Source: Mesorhabditis belari
Lineage: Eukaryota > Nematoda > Chromadorea > Rhabditida > Rhabditidae
Reading direction: 5' to 3'
Assembly: GCA_958450365.1 (NCBI GenBank)
Contig: CAUEEP010000735.1
Location: forward strand, 873,501 to 937,500
DNA: 64,000 nucleotides
The position numbers were made by a program, and so were the translations under genes. A model generated the notes under the pieces. It made no database searches. It saw only the letters and a list, made by a program, of their open reading frames with translations, and was not told where the DNA came from. Every line of letters begins with the position of its first letter. Within the stretch, counting starts at the first letter, position 1. Positions 1 to 9,884 of this stretch are shown here, piece after piece.

Positions 1-309
1 TCCATCAATCGATTCTTGAACGTCCTGAACAAGAATTTTTTATGAACTTTCAGACCTTATTGCTTTATTCGAATGTTATTTACAAAAAGTGCTTTTGATG
101 AGTAATAAACCTTAAAGAAGATTCGCTTTCATTTAACCGTTGACAAAAATAACAACAAGTTTAACGCCCTAAGTTCAACTTGTTAGTTGAGAGCTTGTTG
201 TTTTTGGCTGACTTGAAACAATTTGATTTATTTAACAGTCTAATTTGTTCCATTACTTTATCTAGGAAATTTTTACTAACATTTACATTGACCCTTTTCT
301 TTTACTCAC

Positions 310-405
310 CTCATATATAGCTAAACGCCACTGTCCAGTTTGTTGCTCAAGAGGATTCGCCGATTGACCCCATGGGAAAGTGAAATCCTCGGTGTTAACG
401 TTCAT
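310..405 (-). CDS. First coding exon of an unidentified gene (continues off the left edge)
   Basis: On the minus strand a consensus acceptor (ctattt-cttttcag) lies one nucleotide before an ATG. The ATG opens 32 codons, starting MNVNTEDFTF and ending QWRLAIYE, that run exactly to a gtgagt donor in phase 0. An acceptor immediately before the initiator is what a trans-spliced first exon looks like in nematodes. I do not recognise the protein. No convincing second exon was found in bases 1-309, so the rest probably lies outside the window. Exon reality is well supported by the two splice sites and the open frame; function is unknown. Confidence 0.6.
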
Positions 406-1611
406 TCTGAAAAGAAATAGATTGTAGATTTAAAAACAATTACAAAATGAGAAAATCTCCAAGAATACAAATCAAGGTATTGAAATTTCCTAGCAAAAAG
501 AACACATCTGGACCCTGAATTACCAAAAAAATGCCAATCAATCAGTGTTGATGAAATTGGATTGGGAAAGAATGAAAAATCGTTGTTTTGCTATAAACAT
601 GACGAGGTCTTTGCAAAGAAAAGGCAGGGAAAATGAGAGAAAAGTTGCGCGGCGGAGAGATTTTGAAAGAGACCTGTGAGTCATCGAAAAGGGATGACGT
701 TGAAGATTGAAGATTAGATTGGTTGGTAACGAAATGATACGGGTTTTAGGTAAAGTCATGTAAATGTCCATTGAAAACAAAAGACTGATTATTGATTACA
801 ATACACAAATCAAAGATTTACCTTAACATTACAAAAAGGGTTTTCTAAAAGAATTTGCTATTATATTTAGAGAAAATGGTGTAGAAAATAGACCTCAAAA
901 CCATTACGCTTTAAGTTTAGAATGCTAAATTTGCAAAAAAGTTGCTTAAAGCCATGAATGACTTTGATACTTTAAAGTAAAAGATCATGTTCTTATCAAA
1001 AAGTATAAGAAAACTTGTCAAAACACTAATCCTGTTGAGTTCAATCAATTTCAATTCAATCAAGGTTTTGAAAAGCCTTTAAATTTTCAAAAATTTTGCT
1101 ATCACAATGAGAAAAATCGTTGTTTATCGTTTGAGAAAAGGCCAAGGTCATCTGGAAAGAGTCAAGATTTGAGCCAGTAAAAGGGAGGTTGAGAGATCGG
1201 ATAAAAAAGAGAAAAAGAGAAAAAGAGATAAAACAGCTCAAAAAGGAATCAAAACAATCGAGAAATATTTTAAAAAGAATGCAAACAAGGCAAAATTTTT
1301 GGATGGGTTGGACAGAAAGAGCTCGGGAGAGAAAAGAGGCATCGATCCGTTCTTTTCCCCTTTTAGCCTTTTTGGTGGTTGTTTGGGAAAAATTTTGTGG
1401 TCAAAAGGGGAAAGGCCGGTTGTTTATGAGAAGGACGCGAGTACCGAAAATGGGGAATTTTAACGGGTTTTCTCCCTTTTCTTTGGAATTGATTGGTTGC
1501 AGGTAGGAAGTAATGAATATGAAAAAAATTTTGTCTTTAGAATAGGCCTGTTTTGGATACAGATTGAGTAAAGGCAAGAAGTCAGTGTAAAAAGTACAGG
1601 TGAAAACCAAA
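406..1611. other. Intergenic AT-rich spacer
   Basis: No exon with matched splice signals and no RNA gene was recognised here. Short open frames on both strands have no recognisable motif and look like chance. Confidence 0.4.
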
Positions 1612-2012
1612 ACCGCTGCTATAGTGGTTGGGGACGTCAAACATTTTTTTTTTGCTAAATAAGCTGATTTTTTTTGCACCCAGGGGTTTTTGACTATGCT
1701 GAATCAATTGGTGATGGTTTCACACAATATTTCGCAAGTTTTAACAAATTTTGCAAGCAACACAATACTGAAAACCTAATCTACTTATTCCGGGATGAAG
1801 TGGCCAAAAAGTAGCCGTTGTCTTGAGACATGTTCCCGTTGGTAACTTGTTGGCATTTTGTTGCTGTTTGTCATAAAGGTTGTTAAAAGTTGCGAAATCT
1901 TGTGCGAAACGATTACCAATCGATCCAGTATGTTCAAAAACCCCTGGGTGCAAAAAAGCAGCTCATTTGGCAAAAAAAAATTTTTGACGCCCCAACTACT
2001 ATAGCCCCCAAT
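1612..2012. repeat. Foldback MITE-like element
   Basis: Two arms of about 130-140 bp are inverted copies. The left arm (about 1612-1747) reads ctatagtggttgggg-acgtc and later tgcacccaggggttttt. The right arm (about 1880-2012) carries the reverse complement of both, ending gacgccccaactactatag. The loop (about 1748-1879) has no coding signal. No transposase is present, so this is a non-autonomous inverted-repeat element; the superfamily is not assigned. Confidence 0.7.
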
Positions 2013-3119
2013 CCTATTCAGTCCGGCTTCGGCTTGGTCATAGGATTCCGTAACGTGTTACGGTCTCAAACATCCAAATTCTTGGTCAAAATTCTACCCA
2101 AACTGCTAAATCTTTTAACCCAAAAACACTAATTCCAAATGATTTGTCAAAATGAGAGAAATAACAAGACGATTCGCGGATGGGTTGGATTGACTGGCGT
2201 TTATAGAAAGAATGTTTAGATTTTTAATAACTTTTATCGGTGATATGAAAGATACGGGTCCAAAGAGCAACAAAGTGGAAAGACCGAGAAAAGCACAGAA
2301 ACTCGAAAACTTTAACAATTTTAAAAGAAACAGGGAAGGAGGGGTGGAAACAATAAAAGAAGGAGGGGTTTAACAATAAACAGAATTTTATAAGGGATAT
2401 AGAAAGGAGAAAATACACGCGAAAAAAACACGGCGAAGCGCAGGAGCGGGCAAAGATTATGTAAATGTATGAATTTTGAAGAGATGGGACTTCATTTTAT
2501 ACTGGGGTAAGGGAGTCACCGTCTCGACTACGGTAGCTTAGGTGTATTTTAGAATTTAAGGCTGCTGTGCCACCCCGTACGAGAATGGGGGTTTATTCAG
2601 ATGTTCTTATTTAGCATTTATCCCTTCACCAACCTTTTTCTCGCTCTGTTTCTGTATTTAGCTTAAGACAATTGACACTCAGTGCTTATTACACAATACT
2701 GAAAATCTAGTGCGTTTTATCATTCACATTTGTCAACATTTTGAAAAATAATCATAAATCCTGCAAAATTTATTCTCGTTTCCTGTCAACTGATTTGTTT
2801 CACGAAGAGTGTAAATCTTAACATATGTACCTGGCCAATGACACAACATTAGAGTGGAAAAATTTGCGAAGAGCTGCCGGAAGATTATGCACACAAAAAA
2901 AGGCTCAAAAATACTAACGAATATCACTTTATTTTTTGATTGAATATTGCACTTGGCGACTAAAGTTTTCAGGCAAAAATACTAGCGAGTAAAGGCTGGG
3001 ATTCAAGTTACAAACTCGATTTACAATAGAAAGTGAAAAATTAGTTCTACTGATATAACAGTAAGCGAATCACAATGTAAATGTCACAACTGAAATGGGA
3101 ATTCCTTTCTGGGTGAAGT
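2013..3119. other. Spacer downstream of the TBC1D23 gene
   Basis: No gene recognised. It should contain the 3' UTR of the minus-strand TBC1D23 gene. An AATAAA on the minus strand overlaps that gene's stop codon (about 3117-3122) and another lies near 2927-2932. The remainder is AT-rich without structure I can name. Confidence 0.4.
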
Positions 3120-6100
3120 TTATTCATCTGGAAGCGGTCGTAAAGCGAAAATTGCCGTCTTTACCGCTTTTGCGCATTCGCCAGCTTTTGAAATGAGGAA
3201 TCTGAATTGGTTTTGAGAATTATGATCTAAAGATTTCTGTTATTTAGCTTGCCAGTTTTTGCCAGTCATTCAAGATTTTAGAACCTATAGTTTGCCAGTG
3301 GGTATTTTAGGTGGTTTTGAGTTAAAAGACAGTTAATCCTACTTTGAATTGATCTTGAAAGAAATTTCTTAAAAATTTAATTATTTTAAGGATCGAATCC
3401 AAGTCATCGTAAGTTTTTAGCTCATTATCAGATCTCGTAGTGATTATAAAGTTGATTAAAGTTCACTTGTTGAGTTCATAAACTCTTACTGTTACATCTG
3501 ACAGCTTACCTAAAAACCAATTCACAATTTATCCCACCTATGCGAAGCAATGATGCTGTGCTCTCCGGGCGAGTGTTCATATCCGAATTTGAACGTCAGC
3601 AACTCTGGGATTTTCTTCTTGCTCGTCACTCGGATCACCGTCTGTAGTGGGTGTCTCGACTCGGTGGTGACGATTCCAGACTGAACTTTTGTTTGGGTTA
3701 TCGAACATTTGATATGCTTCTTGGTGTTGAGCTGTTCAATTTAAATATTCTTGGTGTCATTAGATGCGTCAAGTCTTTCTCTGTCGATTGATACAAAAAC
3801 TATTTAAATTGGACAGCCAGATATTTGAGATTGTTTGATACTGTGATATAAGATATTTGAGTTCAAAGTTGGATTGCCAATAGCAAAGCGGACGGGGCGC
3901 GTATCAAATGTCCCGCAATCTTTTTTTGCACCTTACTTCTTCTGAACTTACTGTTCCAAGGACATCGTGCAAAATGTGCATATGAGTTCTCGTTAAAGCA
4001 ATGTGTGCAGGAATCAAGAAGCCGCCTTTCATCACTTCTTGGCACTCGAAACATTCAAGGACGTCAGCTTGAGACTTGTAGATATCCAGGGACACCTAAA
4101 ATACCACCAAAAATTAAAAGATCCGATCAGATTAAAGGCATAAGCTTTCAGATAGTGCTACTTCAGTATTTTCGGTTTAGCTTGGCTATCATTGTTTGTC
4201 TCTTTTTGAAATTGATTTGAACATTATCAGCCTTACCTTCTCCTTCTCCGTATCATGTTTTTGAGTGTTTCCATCTGCAGTGAACGGATCCTCATCACTT
4301 CCCTCATCATCCAAAGAAAACACTGACTTTTCCTTCTAAAATATTCTCTTAGCTCTGTTCTAAATTTTTAAGCACAAGGATTCCCCAAACCAAGCCTTAT
4401 AGTCGAAAGGACAGAAAAGGAGGGACAGTCAAACCTTTTTCTCGTCAATTTCGAGAGAAATTGAGTTTCTGCTCTAAATTTTCTCGCTAACAGAATCAAA
4501 GAAATGAAAAATTTAACTTTATTGTTTTGCACAAACCTTGTATTTCTTTCCATGTCGATCTTTTGGATCGGCGTGTTTGATGTGGGGTTCGGTGGGCGAT
4601 TGGACGAGCTCTTGGACCTGAAACTTGGAATAACTTTCGATTGATAAAGATGAGGCCAATACTTCATTCGAGACCAGACTTTTCCAAAGGCAGATCAGGC
4701 CATTCAAGACCATAGCCACGCCAATTCAACCAGAAATCGGGCCAAGCCAGATCCTCACTCCTGGTAGTTTTTGGCCTAACCTGACTTGTCTTACTGCAGG
4801 TCAGGCCGATAAAAAGTCCCCCCCAATCAATCAGAAATCGGAGCAAGCCAGATCCTGGTCTGGCTTCTGGCCTTGTTTATCTGGTCTGACCTGATCTGCC
4901 CACTGGTAATGAGTATTAAACCAAATCTTCAAACAAGCCCAACCTTTCCCTTCACAGCGGCTCCTTTGCTGATCACCGCGTTCTTCATCAAGCCCATGAG
5001 ACCCTGAACTCTCTATTTAGAGAATTTTATCATCCAGGCAACAAGGTTCACAATTTAGAATGGTTCATTTACCCAAGCCGTTTTCGAAGGGCTTTGTGTG
5101 GCGCATTCGGGACATCGATGTTGATCATGTGAAGAGATCACTCTCAAGCGTCCCGTTTCCGTCAGCAATGCGTGAAGTCCTAAAATTTCTTGGTTTTCTA
5201 GATAACCTAGCTAAACTAATTTGAAGATTTATCATTGTCGATCAAAAATTACAATTCTCTTCACTGTTACCAACCTCTATAACCGCCTTCCAGAAAAGAA
5301 ACATGCATCTTCCCATCTCTCAGAAATTTCGAGATTACCATATGCATGTATTGATCCTTTTCTTGATCTCCATAACCTGTAAATTTAAAAGTTAAATTAA
5401 CCAAAGCCAAAGCCAACTTACCCAAGAAACAATAATGATCTTCAGGGTGTTGAGCCGATTTGTACTCCTCTTGGGCTTTGTGTGCGAAAGCAAATTGCTC
5501 TGGAGCATCCACAAACTAAAATTAAAACTCTAACATGCATCTTTTAAGGCTAATTTTAATTTGAACAATTTTGACCACTAACCAATTGGGCATCGAGGTT
5601 GAAAGAGCCATAGACTTGGCCAGAGCGGAAAGCCTCCTGATTTCGGCAATCAATCACAAAATAGGAAGTGGGTAGAAGCTAAACTTTTGGAGTTGATTTT
5701 TATTCAAGATAAAAGTAAATCACCGCTTCAATAGCTGTATTGAGATCTTTGCGTAGAAGTTCGTTCGGTGTCACCGAGAGGCAAATCATTTGTCGGATGT
5801 TTTTCTCGGAAAAGTCATCAAGTAGATTCGAGCCAAAGAGGGCTCCATGGAAATCCTGGAGAAGGATTAATTAGCATTAGAAAATTGAGTAAGATTTTCT
5901 TAAAGGTGTTGCAAAGCTAAAGTTACTACACTATACTGTAATGTTCTATACAGATAAGACAAGCCAAGTAAAAGTCAAGGGATCGGCCTACTATTAGCTT
6001 TGTTTTGTCCATGGTTTTGCCTTGGATTTGGTTTCCTTCTCTTTCTTTCTTTTCCCTCTTGTATTCTTTCTTCTCTGACAAGAAGGTACCGGATAGTTCA

Positions 6101-8388
6101 GTGGTTAGAGCATGAAAGCAAAAAGGTTGAGAGTTCAATCTCCTCTCCGGAAATCGTTCTTTGCCATTCCTTACTTTACATTATTACTATTAGCTTTGTT
6201 TTGCCCTTGACTTTGACTTGGTTTTACCTGAAAAATTAGTTTAGGGACAACCTTGGCAAGGTATAATACTGAACCTCATTCACATTCTTTACTTAAAGAA
6301 AACATATTCAATTCAATGCCTAGAGGTTTTATTCTTGAATATTGCTGTACAATAAGTAACATAATAACTTATCAGTTTTCTTTCTCACCTCTCTCAAGCA
6401 TTGCGGTGTTCTCAACGAGTAGTACAAAGCAACTTCCACAAAATCATTGATATCCCCCGGGGTCAAACTTTTTGGCAACTCAGACAACAGTTTTCCAGCT
6501 TCTTCTCTAAAAATTATATTTTAAAAGAAAGTTAAAATAATGTTTTATACCTTTGCTCCTTTTTGAATACCAACAATTGCTCTTTTGCATTGATGACCAT
6601 GGCCAGAGCCAAGAAAAACACCAAAAAGGGGTCACCCTGTAAAATGTTTACTTTAAAAAGAAAATAAAAGGTAAAGAAAAAGTAAATGAAAAAAATTTAA
6701 CACTCACCCGTTCTATGTACAAATCCCATAAAGCCGCACAAGTCTTATCATCAACAGCACAAGCATATAGAGTTGAGAACCATTCTCTGAAAGAAAAATA
6801 GTTACTGAATGTTGCATAAACTTATTGTTAGCTGTTAGCCGTATACTAAGCTGTAAATAGACTATCGTAAACCTATTGACTTATTATTTTACACCTTTTA
6901 GACAATTCTCCCCACCTGGCATACGTTTGAGAAGAGCATTTAATCGATTCCAAATGCGAGGAAAGTTCTGGTTCATGGTATTGCAACAATAATCGAAACA
7001 GGTCAAACACTTGGGCACCGGGTTTGGTTTCTCTGTAAATTTTATATAAGCCTTACAATTTTATATAAGATCTACATCTAAAATATGCAATTTTGAAAAC
7101 TTCTCAAACCTTGGAGTGTATTTTGTGGTGATTCCAAAGAAAATATTGAAGAGAAGTTCATTTGGATAGTCAAATTTGATCAACTTTTCCAGTAAAAGCG
7201 TCCAGCCGGAGTCTTTCTAAAGTGATTTTTAAATTTTAATGCTAAAAACTTGAAATTACATCATAATCCATATTTCTCTTCTTGCAATACAATGTGAAGA
7301 AGGATTCCAATTCAGGTACGGAGCGGGTGTTGCCGATTTGTTTAGCTAACAAGCGGCAATCATTTCTGGAATGTTTCGTTGATCAAACGTTAAGCTTAAA
7401 AAAGCTATAATTTATTCTTATTTTGCTAATCAAATGAAAATTTGACCTCAATTGACTTTGGCTTTTCAGATTGTATAACTGATCCCAATCATTCAATGGA
7501 TCCGGTCGATTGGCCATGCCGAGCAGGCGCTGAAATTTGCTGAGTCAAGCGAGTTCTAATCAAGTTTTAGGTTCAGATTTGAAGAGCTTTAGATCTAAAA
7601 CTCACAATCCATTTCCTTGCTTTCAGCTCCGATTCCTTTTGCACTGGAGATCCTTCTGATGAGGTTGAGATTTCCCGCAACACATCCACTACATCTTTCA
7701 CCGACGAGGACTCCTGAGAGCCGGATCCGTTTGCGTCTTTTACCCTAAAAGCAAAGATAAACAAATTTTTGGGTGATAAGCTTGTGCATTGAGAATCAGG
7801 AGGCCCAATAACAACTCCAAGAAGTCACAAAAAAAACTGAAATTGTCCTAATAGTCAGCAGGAGATTTGAAGATGTGTTAATTTCTGATCCAAGAGTTAG
7901 ACAAATCATAAAAGAATCTATTTTGCAGAACCCAAAAGTTAAATCTCACCCATTTGCAGCTATGGCCCTAAATTTTGTTCAATCAAATTGTCCAGACTTT
8001 GCAATCAAAACAAAACCACAATTCTGATGTTTTCAATGCAATTTGTTTTGAGCACAAAGTGCGCCACCTCGTTCAACCCTTCCCCACAACCAGCCACGTT
8101 AACTCCGCCCATTTTTCAGTCCGTTTGCCGTTGGCAATCTACAAATTTTGCTCGTACCTAGATCGGGTTTGTTTGAAAAACGTTGAATTTGCTTTCATTC
8201 GATAGAAAACTTGATTTCGAGTCGAATGAAAGCAAATTCAACGTTTTTCAAAACGAACCTGGCTAAGATACGAGCAAGATTGCCAACGGCAAACGGACCG
8301 AAAAAAGGGCGAAGTTAACATGCCTGCCCACAACTCACCAATCATCTCCGATTGTGCTCGAGCTCTCGCTGAGAATATCGTGGTCCAT
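3120..8388 (-). CDS. TBC1D23: TBC1D23 orthologue (TBC + rhodanese-like + C-terminal PH-like domain)
   Basis: Twenty exons give 2,025 nt (674 aa): 8339-8388, 7606-7744, 7447-7529, 7260-7365, 7110-7216, 6916-7032, 6708-6786, 6551-6636, 6389-6506, 5724-5855, 5583-5678, 5422-5515, 5275-5376, 5073-5179, 4944-5003, 4537-4617, 4237-4335, 3952-4095, 3538-3680, 3120-3201. All phases agree. Visible landmarks: TBC segment with YCKKRN, LFRLLLQYHEPEL and GDPFLVFFLALAM; rhodanese-like segment with YFVIDCRNQEAF; acidic linker VFSLDDEGSDEDP; C-terminal VTSKKKIPELLTFKFG and LISKAGECAKAVK. These follow vertebrate TBC1D23 in order and spacing; length is close to the family's roughly 690 aa. The family is known as a trans-Golgi adaptor that captures golgin-tethered endosomal vesicles. 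Acceptor TTTTCAG lies 15 nt upstream of the ATG, suggesting trans-splicing or one more 5' exon. Confidence 0.93.
4640..4910. repeat. GGTC/GACC-rich dispersed repeat in a TBC1D23 intron
   Basis: The intron between exons 4537-4617 and 4944-5003 is filled with imperfect words such as ccagatcctggtctgg, gagaccagac and cagatcaggcc. The same style of repeat occurs at 37985-38335 and, in a related form, upstream of each copy of the chemoreceptor cluster. Confidence 0.5.
6089..6155 (+). tRNA. Degenerate tRNA-like sequence in TBC1D23 intron 9
   Basis: Antisense to the host gene. It has a good A box and D-arm (TAGTTCAGTGGTTAG, with GTTC/GAGC pairing), a B-box-like GAGTTCAATCTCC and a 5-bp acceptor remnant CCGGA/TCCGG. 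The anticodon stem does not pair, so it is best read as a tRNA pseudogene or tRNA-derived insertion rather than a working tRNA. Confidence 0.45.
8097..8319. repeat. Near-perfect hairpin element in TBC1D23 intron 1
   Basis: Arms of about 100 bp (8097-8203 and 8221-8319) are inverted copies around a loop of under 20 nt: left gtccgtttgccgttggcaatc ... gaatttgctttcattcga, right the reverse complement of the same words. It lies inside the 594-nt first intron and has no coding capacity. A transcript of it would fold into a long duplex. Confidence 0.75.
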
Positions 8389-8403
8389 ACAATGGTTTAT
8401 CCA

Positions 8404-9050
8404 CTGAAAAGAAAAACTTAATTTTCTATAAAGGAAAACAATTGTAAAAACATATCAAACAGTATTAAACAAAAACATTTTGACATACAAAAACATACTT
8501 GAAACGAATGAAGAAAGATTACAGATCAAAAAAAAAAACATTTACAATATCGGATGAAAATGTCAAAATGATCAAGGATTATGAAAAAAAATCTTGCAAA
8601 CAATAAAACGAAATGCTTGTTTGATCACATTTTCAACTTTGCATGATTAGTTTACTTTGATTTTTTTCAAAACCCTTCCTCAAGAATCAAAATTTTGACA
8701 ACCTGGAAAAGAAAGCAATTAAACCGATAAGCTGATAGTAGAAAAGGTGAGCAAATAGAGTAATTTTGGAGAGAAACGGAGAGAGTTGTAGGAATGACGC
8801 TTCAATCATTCATTCACTCTCTCACAAACATATGAACCTTTTCAACCGATACACACATGGCCCGATGTGTGTAGCCGGCGAGAGAGGGTACGGTAGAAAG
8901 AGCGTGGTTTAGGGAGAAACAAAGAGAGTAATGGTCGAGTAAGTTGATGGTTTATCGTTTCTGATCGAGTAAGCACTTATCAAATCTGCCCAGTACCGGA
9001 CAAAGAATGTAACAAAATGATTGCTCCAAATTTCAACATCTACCGCCCTT
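8404..9050. other. Upstream region of TBC1D23
   Basis: Non-coding stretch between TBC1D23 and the first chemoreceptor unit. Bases 8760-8940 are rich in GAGA/CTCTCT tracts (tcattcactctctcacaaac, ggcgagagagggtacgg), as often seen in nematode promoters. No start-defining core element was recognised, so promoter function is inferred from position only. Confidence 0.35.
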
Positions 9051-9059
9051 GGCCAGCTA

Positions 9060-9560
9060 CAAAGTTGCCAGACTGCAAGACCAGACACTGGTCTTGCCTA
9101 ACAGAACAGTAAAGCTAGGTTTATCCAAAAGCCAGGTCCCGATCTGGTTTTCGGATTTTGCCTTGCCCGACCTAGGCTTATTGTAGGTTAGTTACCGGCA
9201 TGGCTTGTCTTTACTGCTTTCCTGGCCTAATAGTAAGTACCTAGGAGCCAAAAGGCAGAGAACATGCCAAGCTCAAGTCAGAGATGTCCCAACCAAGCCC
9301 AGGCTTAGTAGCTGGCTCTGGCTGGCTCTGGCCAGCTCCAGACCAGGCCTGAGCCAGCTACCAAGCTGTAACCAGTGAAGACCAGTGCCTAGTTAGAAGC
9401 CAAGTCCAAGCCTGACTTTGATGGGTCTAGAGGCTTTTGGATGAATAAAGCCTAGAACTGGCCAGATGGTGCCATTTGCAGGACGATCCGAGCAACTGGC
9501 CTAGAACTGGCTCTGGTGTTAGCTGGTCCAGACCACGCCTGAGCCTAACCGATCTAAAAG
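9060..9560. repeat. Upstream repeat block of chemoreceptor unit A
   Basis: CAG/CTGG-rich block with words such as tagctggctctggctggctc and gaccaggcctgagcc. Close copies precede paralogues B (about 18830-19260) and C (43550-43990), and an inverted copy lies at about 57150-57545. The copies share order and flanks with the receptor genes, so the block was probably duplicated with them. No open reading frame of note. Confidence 0.7.
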
Positions 9561-9884
9561 GTTCTTGCCAAATTCTCTCATCTTTCACGATGAATACAAA
9601 GCAATATCAGCTAGCCCAATGCACTCCTATCAGGACGAGGAAAAATGCTATGTATCACCCACTTGCACGTAAGGAAAATTCGAGCACGGTTCAACAAACA
9701 CAATAAATTTTTGCAATGCCTACATATGATTGATGTCAGTTGGCATTCCACGGTAAATTATGATTCAGAAAAAGCGACTAACGCTTTTGGTTCCGCATTG
9801 TGCTTCACCTGTCTTTTGCTTCACCTGTTCTCACTTCCAAACCATATTGAAAGAACAAAATTGATTTATTTCTAATATCATTCA

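Noticed and set aside
1189..1506. 105-codon plus-strand open frame rich in Lys, Arg and Glu
   Set aside because: Low-complexity A-rich composition at the start, no splice context, no recognisable motif and an overlapping antisense frame of similar length; treated as chance.
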